Notes under the pieces: generated by a model | Told to the model about the DNA's origin: nothing | Seen by the model: only the letters and a program-made list of their open reading frames with translations | Databases searched by the model: none | Program-made: the position numbers and the translations under genes | Shown: piece by piece, positions 1-7,296 of the stretch | How positions within the stretch are numbered: the first letter of the stretch is position 1 | Layout of the letters: the number at the start of each line of letters is the position of its first letter | Assembly (NCBI GenBank): GCA_019423745.1 | Contig: JAHZAV010000010.1 | Location: 21,930 to 85,929 of the forward strand | Length of the DNA stretch: 64,000 nt | Direction of reading: 5' to 3' | From: Lachnospiraceae bacterium | GTDB taxonomy: Bacteria; Bacillota; Clostridia; Lachnospirales; Lachnospiraceae

Positions 1-2
1 AT

Positions 3-644
3 AAAACTTTTACTAAAAAGCAGTTAGAACGTTACAACTGGATGAAGACGAGACTGGAAGATCAACAGATTACGTTCCAGTATTATCATTGCTCCAACAG
101 TGCCGGTATCATAGATGTAAAGGAAGCGAATATGGATCTTGTAAGAGCAGGTATTTCTATTTATGGATTGTATCCATCTGCGGAAGTAGAAAAGAAGAAT
201 GTGCCTCTTAAACCGGCTCTAGAACTGATTACTCATGTGGCCCATGTAAAATGGGTGGATGAAGGAACTACAGTCAGCTATGGCTGTACTTATGTGACCA
301 AAAAAAGAACCAAAATTGCGACCATTCCGGTGGGATATGGAGACGGTTATCCGAGAAGCCTCTCTAATAAAGGATATGTCCTGATTCATGGAAAGAAAGC
401 AGCAATTTTGGGGCGTGTATGTATGGATCAGTTTATGGTTGATGTTACAGAAATAGAAGATGTAAAATTTGGGGACAGAGTAACTTTAGTGGGAGCGGAT
501 CAAGGCGAAGAACTTCCGGTAGAAATTCTGAGTGATCTGTCCGGCAGATTCAATTATGAGTTTGTGTGTGATCTTGGGAAAAGAATACCAAGAGAATTTA
601 TCCGGCACGGAAAAGTTGTTGAGCAAATGGACTATTTTGCATAG
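3..644 (+). CDS. alr: alanine racemase, C-terminal part (5' end outside window)
   Basis: PLP-dependent racemase that interconverts L- and D-alanine in the cytoplasm for peptidoglycan. The frame is open to the left edge of the window, so the N-terminal part, including the PLP lysine, lies upstream. The visible part carries the HCSNSAGI segment of the barrel domain and, in the C-terminal beta domain, the VSYG segment that holds the catalytic tyrosine of the family, followed by the conserved PVGYGDGYPR and GRVCMDQFMVD motifs. The ATG at 42 is an internal methionine and not the start. The mazF-type gene follows after 85 bases, the usual alr-mazF neighbourhood of Firmicutes. Identification is firm; only the length is unknown. 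Confidence 0.95.
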   Translation, partial: KTFTKKQLERYNWMKTRLEDQQITFQYYHCSNSAGIIDVKEANMDLVRAGISIYGLYPSAEVEKKNVPLKPALELITHVAHVKWVDEGTTVSYGCTYVTKKRTKIATIPVGYGDGYPRSLSNKGYVLIHGKKAAILGRVCMDQFMVDVTEIEDVKFGDRVTLVGADQGEELPVEILSDLSGRFNYEFVCDLGKRIPREFIRHGKVVEQMDYFA

Positions 645-729
645 AATCCTAATGATGCATACTTTGGAATACATTCGAAAAAGCTGGCAATACTAGAAAT
701 ATCTTAAGCAAATCGGAGTGTGAACAAAG

Positions 730-1077
730 GTGCAGGTGAAGCGAGGAGACATTTATTATGCAGATTTAAGTCCGGTAGTAGGGTCCGAACAAGGAGGAGT
801 GAGACCAGTACTGATTATTCAGAACAATATTGGAAACAGACACAGTCCTACTGTCATATGTGCAGCCATTACATCACGCATGAATAAGGCAAAACTTCCA
901 ACGCATGTGGAGATAGATGCCGGCAGATATCAGATTGTAAAAAATTCTGTTATATTGCTGGAACAGATAAGAACTATTGATAAAAGAAGGCTGAAGGATA
1001 TGGTGTGCCATTTGGATAAAGAACTAATGAATAAAGTCGATGAAGCATTGAAAATTAGTTTTGAGCTTCATACATAA
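730..1077 (+). CDS. MazF/PemK family endoribonuclease toxin (NdoA-like)
   Basis: Predicted sequence-specific mRNA interferase of 115 residues. The N-terminus VKRGDIYYADLSPVVGSEQGG and the following RPVLIIQNN are nearly the same as Bacillus MazF/EndoA, and the middle (AAITSR, KLPTHVEI) and ILLEQIRTIDK are also typical. The start is GTG at 730, behind a weak CGGAG about 11 bases upstream. In Bacillus the antitoxin gene lies directly upstream; here the 85 bases between alr and this gene hold no open frame large enough for one, so the toxin appears to stand alone. The CBS-domain gene follows after 27 bases and may be cotranscribed. Family assignment is secure; whether it is active or controlled by a distant antitoxin is not visible. 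Confidence 0.93.
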   Translation: MQVKRGDIYYADLSPVVGSEQGGVRPVLIIQNNIGNRHSPTVICAAITSRMNKAKLPTHVEIDAGRYQIVKNSVILLEQIRTIDKRRLKDMVCHLDKELMNKVDEALKISFELHT

Positions 1078-1104
1078 TAGCAAAGGAGCAGGAGACGAAA
1101 AATT

Positions 1105-1899
1105 ATGGAAGAAGGCAGTTTGTTTCAGAGGATGAAACAGATTTTTCAAGGAGATGATGAAGAAAAAGAAGCTTTGGGGCAGGAGGCTGCAGAGCTGATA
1201 CGTAATATTTTCCGTTATATGGATAAGGACGCCAAGGATATTATGACTCACAGGCGTGATATTGTGGCTATAGATGGGGAAGAAACCTTAGAGGAAGCTT
1301 TGAAATTTATGCTTGAAGAGAGTTATTCCAGATTCCCTATCTATCATGAAGATATAGATGGGATTATTGGAACCATGCATCTTAGAGAGGCAATGAGGTG
1401 TTATTTCGATAAAGAACAGAGGCAAAAGCCAGTCAGAGAACTGGAAGATTACATACGTCCGGTTACATTTATCCCAGAGACAAAGAGTATTGATACATTG
1501 TTTAAAGAAATGCAGGCTGGAAAACAACATGTTGTAATTGTACTGGATGAGTATGGCCAGACAGCAGGGCTTGTGGCAATGGAAGATATTCTGGAAGAGA
1601 TTGTAGGAAATATTCTTGATGAGTATGACGAAGAAGAGGAAATGCTGACACAAAGCGCAGACGGCTCTATGTTGGCCAATGGTTTTATGGATCTGGAAGA
1701 TCTGGAAGACAGCTTAAAGATCAGTTTCGACAAAGAAGAATATGAAACTTTGAATGGATTCCTTATTGATCAGTTAGATCGGATACCGGCAGAAGATGAG
1801 CACTGTGCAGTAGAGTACGAAGGATATTGTTTTACAATTCTTTCTGTGGACAATAATGCAATTCAATCAGTTAAGATTGAAAAAATATCCAAGGAGTGA
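1105..1899 (+). CDS. CBS-domain/CorC_HlyC protein (hemolysin-like, TlyC type)
   Basis: A 264-residue cytosolic protein. An acidic N-terminal stretch leads into DIMTHRRDIVAID, the usual opening of the CBS pair in the CNNM/CorC/TlyC family. The two CBS repeats run from about residue 45 to 175 (YSRFPIYHEDIDGIIG, then VVIVLDEYGQTAGLVAMEDILEEI), and a CorC_HlyC domain fills the rest. The membrane DUF21 domain found in full-length family members is absent, so this is the short soluble form. Members bind adenine nucleotides and are linked to Mg or Co homeostasis; the older name hemolysin is not supported by sequence. SD AGGAGCAGGAG lies upstream of the ATG. Confidence 0.88.
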   Translation: MEEGSLFQRMKQIFQGDDEEKEALGQEAAELIRNIFRYMDKDAKDIMTHRRDIVAIDGEETLEEALKFMLEESYSRFPIYHEDIDGIIGTMHLREAMRCYFDKEQRQKPVRELEDYIRPVTFIPETKSIDTLFKEMQAGKQHVVIVLDEYGQTAGLVAMEDILEEIVGNILDEYDEEEEMLTQSADGSMLANGFMDLEDLEDSLKISFDKEEYETLNGFLIDQLDRIPAEDEHCAVEYEGYCFTILSVDNNAIQSVKIEKISKE

Positions 1900-2012
1900 T
1901 AGAATAGAAAAAGTGTGAATAGTGTCTGAGAGTAAAGACAACTTATTGTATTTGAGGTAGATTGTTTTTCATTCAGATACTGAAAAGGATAAATGCAAGG
2001 AGAGAGAAGAAC

Positions 2013-2744
2013 ATGTCAGGACATTCAAAGTTTGCCAATATTAAACATAAAAAGGAAAAAAATGATGCAGCAAAGGGTAAGATTTTTACGAAGATTGGGA
2101 AAGAGCTGGCAGTAGCAGTCAAAGAAGGCGGAAGCGCTGATCCAGCTAATAACAGCAGACTTCGGGATGTTATTGCGAAGGCAAAAGCCAACAATATGCC
2201 CAATGATACAATCGAAAGAAATATTAAGAAGGCAGATGGAGATGCTAACTCTGCTAATTATGAATATATTACATATGAAGGATATGGACCGGGAGGAACA
2301 GCGATTATCGTAGAAGCGCTTACAGATAATAAGAATCGTACTGCTTCTAATGTAAAAAGTGCATTTACAAAGGGAAGCGGAAATGTAGGAACTCCTGGAT
2401 GTGTGTCATTTATGTTTGACAAAAAAGGTCAGATTATTGTTGCAAAAGAAGAGTACGAAGGAGATGCAGATGATCTGATGATGCAGGCATTGGACGCTGG
2501 GGCTGAAGATTTTGCAGAAGAGGAAGACAGCTATGAAATATTGACAGCGCCGGAAGATTTCAGTGCAGTTCGTCTTGCTTTGGAAGAAGCAGGAATTGTT
2601 ATGGCACAGGCAGAAGTAACAATGATTCCACAGACATGGGTGGAATTATCAGATGAAAAAGATATTCAGAATATTCAAAAGACATTGGATCTTCTGGATG
2701 ACGACGATGATGTACAGGACGTTTACCATAACTGGGACGCGTAG
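2013..2744 (+). CDS. YebC/PmpR family protein (transcription/translation factor)
   Basis: A 243-residue member of the YebC/TACO1 family. The start is placed at 2013 because the protein then begins with the family hallmark MSGHSKFANIKHKK and has a good SD (AAGGAGAG) about 9 bases upstream; the longer frame adds 17 residues that are not conserved. Other landmarks are the YEGYGPGG loop and a conserved acidic C-terminus. Members have been described as DNA-binding regulators (PmpR) and, more recently, as factors that help ribosomes through difficult peptides. The CFI-box gene begins 9 bases after the stop, so translation may be coupled. Confidence 0.95.
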   Translation: MSGHSKFANIKHKKEKNDAAKGKIFTKIGKELAVAVKEGGSADPANNSRLRDVIAKAKANNMPNDTIERNIKKADGDANSANYEYITYEGYGPGGTAIIVEALTDNKNRTASNVKSAFTKGSGNVGTPGCVSFMFDKKGQIIVAKEEYEGDADDLMMQALDAGAEDFAEEEDSYEILTAPEDFSAVRLALEEAGIVMAQAEVTMIPQTWVELSDEKDIQNIQKTLDLLDDDDDVQDVYHNWDA

Positions 2745-2753
2745 GTGACTTTT

Positions 2754-3527
2754 ATGGAACTGGAATATTTAGAAGAATTAAAGAAAGAATTGGTGGATTT
2801 TTTCATAGAGACGCAGGAATATCGCCAGTATTTTAAGCGGAAACTTTATGAAGAAAAATTTGAGAAATGTTATGAAGACCACAGAGAGATGATTGAAAGA
2901 ATTGTTCGGGGCTGTGAAGAAGCAGATGATAGCGAGTCTGTTTTAGAGGAATTGGCCGGGGCAATTCCGGAATATGCCCATGGACAGATAAATGCACAGA
3001 AAAGCCGGGGGAAAAGAGAAGGTCTTATTGTTGATTATAATATGTCAATGGTGACATTTGTCATACCGATTCTTGGGCATAACAGGAATGATTTGTGTGA
3101 TAGATTAGTTGATCTTATGATTAAAAAGTGGAACGTGAGTCCCATTACAATGAGAATCCAGAAGTCAGAATATGATAAGTTGAAAAACGGCTTTCGTTCC
3201 CGTTTATGTTATATTACAACTGCTGTCTGTGAAAGCAGAAACCAGTCTGATGACTGTTATGAGCTGAATCTTTTAAGAGATTATCGAGACAGCTATCTTG
3301 CGGCAGATCGGAACGGGAAATTATTGATTGAAGAATATTATAACGTTGCGCCTACTATCGTAAACCGCATAAATAAAGAAAAAAATTCCAGCGAAATTTA
3401 CGAGAAAATTTATCAGCAGTATCTTCAGAAATGTGTTCATCTGATTGAAGAAGGAAAAATGGAAGAATGCGGCGAGATTTATACTCGAATGGTAGAAGAG
3501 TTGGAAAAAAAATACTTATTTTCTTAG
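2754..3527 (+). CDS. uncharacterised protein with C-terminal CFI-box-like domain
   Basis: A 257-residue protein without signal peptide or membrane helix. The start is taken at ATG 2754, with AGGTG at the yebC stop as SD; a GTG at 2745 is possible but has no SD. Residues about 1-140 are charged and helical and resemble nothing I recognise. The C-terminal part begins CYITTAVCESRNQSDDC and continues with LRDYRDSYLA, a YY pair, AP and a helix. This matches the pattern of the so-called CFI-box C-terminal domain (CFIATAxYG, then LRxFRDxxL, YYxxSP), a domain of unknown function appended to many unrelated proteins. Position directly after yebC suggests cotranscription. Domain similarity is fairly clear; function is unknown. 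Confidence 0.75.
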   Translation: MELEYLEELKKELVDFFIETQEYRQYFKRKLYEEKFEKCYEDHREMIERIVRGCEEADDSESVLEELAGAIPEYAHGQINAQKSRGKREGLIVDYNMSMVTFVIPILGHNRNDLCDRLVDLMIKKWNVSPITMRIQKSEYDKLKNGFRSRLCYITTAVCESRNQSDDCYELNLLRDYRDSYLAADRNGKLLIEEYYNVAPTIVNRINKEKNSSEIYEKIYQQYLQKCVHLIEEGKMEECGEIYTRMVEELEKKYLFS

Positions 3528-3542
3528 AAGGAGGAGTTAAAA

Positions 3543-4823
3543 GTGAGCGATTATAAAATAGAGACAAAATGTATCCAGTCCGGGTACACACCAAAAACAG
3601 GAGAGCCAAGGGTACTGCCGATCTATCAGAGTACAACTTTCAAATATGATACAAGTGAGCAGATGGGACGCCTGTTTGACTTGGAGGACTCTGGATACTT
3701 CTATACACGTCTGCAGAATCCTACCAATGATGCAGTAGCGGCAAAAATCTGCGATTTGGAAGGTGGAGTTGCAGGTATGCTTACTTCCTCCGGACAGGCA
3801 GCAAGCTTCTATGCTATTATGAATATTGCAGAGGCAGGAGATCATATTGTATGTGCATCTGCAATTTATGGTGGAACATACAATCTTTATGCACATACAA
3901 TCCGAAAAATGGGAGTAGAGGCAACTTTCGTGGATCCGGACTGCAGTGAAGAAGAACTGAATGCAGCGTTTAAGGAAAATACAAAAGCAGTATTTGGTGA
4001 GACGATTGCTAATCCCGCTCTGGTGGTGCTGGATATTGAAAAATTTGCAAAAGCCGCACATAATCACGGTGTACCGTTAATTGTAGATAATACATTTGCA
4101 ACTCCGATTAACTGTCGGCCATTTGAATGGGGAGCTGATATTGTTACTCATTCTACAACAAAATATATGGATGGACATGCATCTGCAGTGGGTGGAGCAA
4201 TTATTGATAGTGGTAATTTTGACTGGGAGGCCCACAAAGAAAAATTTCCAGGACTTACTACACCAGATGAGACCTATCATGGAATTATTTATACCCAGAA
4301 ATTTGGAAAAGGAGCTTATATTACCAAGGCTACAGCACAGTTGATGAGAGATCTTGGTTCTATTCAGTCTCCACAGAATGCATTTCTTTTAAATATTGGA
4401 TTAGAGACATTGCATCTTAGAATGCCAAGACACTGCGAAAATGCGGTAAAGGTTGCTTCTTATCTGAAAAACCACGAAAAAGTTGCATGGGTACATTGCC
4501 CGTCTCTTGAAGGAGATCCTTACTATGATCTTGCAAAAAAATATATGCCAAACGGAACATGTGGTGTAATTACCTTTGGATTAAAGGGCGGAAGAGAAGC
4601 TTCTGTAAAAATGATGGATAGCCTGATACTTGCAGCAATAGTAACTCATGTGGCAGATGCCAGAACATGTGTCCTTCATCCAGCAAGTCATACTCATCGT
4701 CAGATGAATGATCAGGAACTACTTGAAGCAGGTGTTCAGCCAGATTTGATCCGCTTCAGTGTAGGAATTGAAAATGCAGAAGACATTATTGCTGATTTGG
4801 AACAGGCACTTGCACAAGTATAA
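3543..4823 (+). CDS. O-acetylhomoserine sulfhydrylase / aminocarboxypropyltransferase
   Basis: A 426-residue PLP enzyme of the Cys/Met metabolism family. It probably makes homocysteine from O-acetylhomoserine and sulfide, feeding the metF/metH genes at 21-25 kb. The PLP lysine sits in HSTTKYMDGH, with the family signatures YTRLQNPTNDAV, GMLTSSGQAA and IVDNTFATP. A length near 430 and an N-terminus beginning ETKCIQSGYTP favour the sulfhydrylase branch over cystathionine gamma-synthase (about 380). The start is GTG at 3543, behind a strong AAGGAGGAG. A gamma-lyase activity cannot be excluded from sequence. A terminator-like hairpin 80 bases downstream (4904-4982) also forms the leader of the next gene. 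Confidence 0.9.
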   Translation: MSDYKIETKCIQSGYTPKTGEPRVLPIYQSTTFKYDTSEQMGRLFDLEDSGYFYTRLQNPTNDAVAAKICDLEGGVAGMLTSSGQAASFYAIMNIAEAGDHIVCASAIYGGTYNLYAHTIRKMGVEATFVDPDCSEEELNAAFKENTKAVFGETIANPALVVLDIEKFAKAAHNHGVPLIVDNTFATPINCRPFEWGADIVTHSTTKYMDGHASAVGGAIIDSGNFDWEAHKEKFPGLTTPDETYHGIIYTQKFGKGAYITKATAQLMRDLGSIQSPQNAFLLNIGLETLHLRMPRHCENAVKVASYLKNHEKVAWVHCPSLEGDPYYDLAKKYMPNGTCGVITFGLKGGREASVKMMDSLILAAIVTHVADARTCVLHPASHTHRQMNDQELLEAGVQPDLIRFSVGIENAEDIIADLEQALAQV

Positions 4824-4852
4824 GTGTTTTATGGATTAATAAATGCATATGC

Positions 4853-4985
4853 TTGACGTTTTCTGGAAGTAACGGATAAAACTTCAAGTATAAAAGGAAA
4901 AGCCACCTCCATACTAATATTATCGGTGTACAAGGGAAAATACTTCTGTACATTGATCGTAGAGTAGTATGGAGGTGTTTTTGTT
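4853..4985 (+). promoter_or_regulatory. promoter and long hairpin leader of tepA, sequestering its ribosome binding site
   Basis: A possible promoter (TTGACG at 4853-4858, GATAAA at 4875-4880, spacer 16) precedes a long hairpin. The outer stem is 13 perfect base pairs (4904-4916 with 4965-4977). The inner stem is 11 pairs with two G-U pairs (4922-4932 with 4947-4957), closing a 14-base loop. The 3' arm contains the GGAGG (4971-4975) that serves the ATG at 4986, and it is followed by TTTTTGTT. The element can therefore act both as an intrinsic terminator for transcripts from upstream and as an SD-masking structure. Confidence 0.65.
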
Positions 4986-5687
4986 ATGGATAATGATGCA
5001 GGAAATAATATCGAGAAAGATACGGAACAAAAGAATGAACAGATCAAAGAGATGGGGAGTCTGGATCTTAAGGAGGATTCCACTTCTCACAGAATTAAAC
5101 TAATTACAATCATAGGTGAAATTGAAGGGCATGAATCTGTATCCGGCAGTACTAAGGCAACGAAGTATGAACACTTACTTCCTATGCTTGCGGAAATAGA
5201 GGATAACCAGAATATTGACGGGCTGTTGATTTTGCTAAATACACTTGGCGGTGATGTGGAAGCGGGTCTTTCTATTGCAGAATTAATTGCATCGTTGAGT
5301 AAACCTACAGTATCTCTTGTCCTTGGAGGCAGCCATTCTATTGGTGGGCCCTTAGCAGTATCAGCAGACTATTCTTTTATTGTACCAAGCGGTACAATGA
5401 TGATTCATCCGGTACGCTCTAGCGGAATGTTTATAGGCGTGATGCAGAGCTTTCGGAATATAGAGAAAACACAAGATCGTATTACCAGTTTTCTGGCCAG
5501 GCATTCCCATATAAAACAGGAAAGGATTGAAAAGTTGATGCTGAATCCCACACAACTTGTGAAAGATGTAGGAACCTTGCTGGAAGGAGAGGAAGCTGTT
5601 CAGGAAGGTCTGATTGATGAGGTGGGAGGCTTGAGTGATGCGCTGAAAAAGCTACATCAGATGATTGATGAAAGGAAACAGAATTAG
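4986..5687 (+). CDS. ClpP-class serine protease, TepA-like (translocation-enhancing peptidase)
   Basis: A 233-residue ClpP/crotonase-fold protein. About 35 charged residues precede the fold, which starts at IKLITIIGEIEGHE. The catalytic serine is in GGSHSIGGPLA and the histidine in MMIHPVRSSG; the aspartate is less obvious by eye. The KYEHLLPMLAEIE segment and LLNTLGGDVEAGLSIAELI are characteristic of TepA (YmfB) proteins. Bacillus TepA has been tied to protein export and spore development; substrates are uncertain. No signal peptide is visible, so the protein is cytosolic or membrane-peripheral. Its SD lies inside the hairpin at 4904-4977, so expression may depend on melting of that structure. 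Confidence 0.85.
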   Translation: MDNDAGNNIEKDTEQKNEQIKEMGSLDLKEDSTSHRIKLITIIGEIEGHESVSGSTKATKYEHLLPMLAEIEDNQNIDGLLILLNTLGGDVEAGLSIAELIASLSKPTVSLVLGGSHSIGGPLAVSADYSFIVPSGTMMIHPVRSSGMFIGVMQSFRNIEKTQDRITSFLARHSHIKQERIEKLMLNPTQLVKDVGTLLEGEEAVQEGLIDEVGGLSDALKKLHQMIDERKQN

Positions 5688-5749
5688 AAAAAAATGAGAC
5701 AAACTTATGTAATTTTAAGTTTTAAGATATAGAAGCAAAGAGTAAAATC

Positions 5750-5790
5750 AGCCATGGATCAGAGCGTCATTTGAGCTCTTTTCCATGGCT
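5750..5790. terminator. bidirectional hairpin between convergent tepA and gltD
   Basis: AGCCATGGA (5750-5758) pairs with TCCATGGCT (5782-5790), and the loop contains a second short stem (AGAGC with GCTCT). On the minus strand the hairpin is followed by GATTTT, on the plus strand by a weak TTATAGATTATTT. It probably ends the glnN-asnB-gltB-gltD transcript and, less efficiently, tepA. Confidence 0.7.
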
Positions 5791-5820
5791 GTTATAGATT
5801 ATTTCTGTTTTTAAAAGTTT

Positions 5821-7275
5821 TTACATGTTTGTATATCCCATCAAATATTGATCTACTTGACGTGCACACTGGCGACCTTCAGCAATAGCCCAGACTACAA
5901 GAGACTGACCACGGTGTACATCTCCGGCTGTAAAGATTTTTTTTCGCTGAGTTGCAAAGGAGTCTGGAATTGTGGAAATGGTTCCCTTGGGAGTTCGCTC
6001 CAGATGAAAGGCGTCAGTAATGTAATCTTCGCATCCCGTAAATCCGGCAGCAATAAGTAGAAGATCAGCTTCCATGATCTTTTCACTACCTTTTACCTCT
6101 GTCATTTTTCCATCTTGAAATTGGACTTTGACAGTTCGAATACCTGTCAGCTGTCCTTTATCATTGGATAAAAATTCTTTGACAGTTGTTTCATATATAC
6201 GTGGATCATGTCCGAATACGGCACAGGCCTCCTCCTGACCATAATCTGTCTTACAGGTCTTAGGCCATTGAGGCCATGGATTAGAGGATAGGCGCTCGTT
6301 CGGAAGTTTTGGCATCATTTCAATTTGTGTAACAGAGGAACATCCTTGGCGTATGCAGGTGCCAACACAGTCATTTCCAGTGTCACCGCCTCCTATAATG
6401 ACTACCTTTTTTCCTTTTGCAGAAACAGGAGCTGTCAGGTCCATTAAATGTTTTGTCGCAGCAGTTAAAAAGTCTACTGCAAAATGAATCCCAGTTATCT
6501 GACGATTTTTGCCAGCTAGATCACGAGGTTTTTTAGAGCCGCAGCAAAGAATTACCGCATCGTAATCCTTTTGAATTTCTTCTGCAGAAATATCCCTTCC
6601 AACATCTGTATTTGTAACAAAACGAATTCCCTCTGCTTCCATAAGCGAAATTCTTCGAAGGATAATAGATTTGTCTAATTTCATATTAGGGATTCCATAC
6701 ATAAGAAGGCCACCGGGCCGATCTTCTCGTTCAAAGACAGTAACACGATGTCCCCGCTGGTTCAGCTGGTCTGCAACAGTAAGGCCGGCTGGTCCGCTGC
6801 CAATAACAGCAACTGTTTTGTTGGTACGTACAAGAGGGATAGCAGGCTTCATATTTCCAGAGGAAAATCCTGTTTCGATAACAAAAAGTTCATTATCTTT
6901 GATAGTGACCGGATCATCATTTAAGCCGCATATACACGCCTTTTCACAGAGAGCAGGACATACGCGTCCAGTGAATTCCGGGAAATTATTTGTTTTTTTA
7001 AGCCGTTGAAGGGCTTGTGAAAAATTGCCGTGATAGATTTCATCGTTCCATTCTGGAATCAGATTGTGGAGAGGGCATCCTGTTACCATTCCCTGAAGCA
7101 TAAGTGCTGACTGACAGAAGGGAACACCACAGTTCATACAACGGCCTCCTTGTTTTTTGCGTTCATCCACAGAAAGGGACGGATGAAATTCATTATAATC
7201 CCGGATCCGCTCTTTAGGAGCAGAAGCAGGATTCGCTATTCGTTGATATTCTAAAAAACCAGTCGGTTTTCCCAT
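5821..7275 (-). CDS. gltD: glutamate synthase, small (beta) subunit
   Basis: The NAD(P)H-dependent flavoprotein subunit of GOGAT, 484 residues, which passes electrons to GltB for reductive transfer of the glutamine amide to 2-oxoglutarate. The N-terminal Fe-S region shows CMNCGVPFC, GCPLHN and CPALCEKACICG. FAD and NADPH Rossmann motifs follow (VIGSGPAGLTVADQL, VVIIGGGDTGNDC), and the C-terminal TAGDVHRGQSLVVWAIAEGR closes the FAD site. It is the last gene of the minus-strand operon, 21 bases after gltB, with SD AAGGAGGAA. Length and motif order are complete. Confidence 0.97.
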   Translation of the reverse strand: MGKPTGFLEYQRIANPASAPKERIRDYNEFHPSLSVDERKKQGGRCMNCGVPFCQSALMLQGMVTGCPLHNLIPEWNDEIYHGNFSQALQRLKKTNNFPEFTGRVCPALCEKACICGLNDDPVTIKDNELFVIETGFSSGNMKPAIPLVRTNKTVAVIGSGPAGLTVADQLNQRGHRVTVFEREDRPGGLLMYGIPNMKLDKSIILRRISLMEAEGIRFVTNTDVGRDISAEEIQKDYDAVILCCGSKKPRDLAGKNRQITGIHFAVDFLTAATKHLMDLTAPVSAKGKKVVIIGGGDTGNDCVGTCIRQGCSSVTQIEMMPKLPNERLSSNPWPQWPKTCKTDYGQEEACAVFGHDPRIYETTVKEFLSNDKGQLTGIRTVKVQFQDGKMTEVKGSEKIMEADLLLIAAGFTGCEDYITDAFHLERTPKGTISTIPDSFATQRKKIFTAGDVHRGQSLVVWAIAEGRQCARQVDQYLMGYTNM

Positions 7276-7296
7276 AAAAACAGTTCCTCCTTCGGC

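Noticed and set aside
1449..1733. Minus-strand serine-rich frames inside plus-strand genes (also 23368-23715, 24595-24957, 49111-49866)
   Set aside because: They mirror the codon pattern of the real genes on the other strand, have no SD and no recognisable domain.
1962..2012. N-terminal extension of YebC (also 15843-15899 of glnA, 35023-36222 upper end, 41546-41614 of scpB)
   Set aside because: Family start motifs and SD positions place the true starts downstream.
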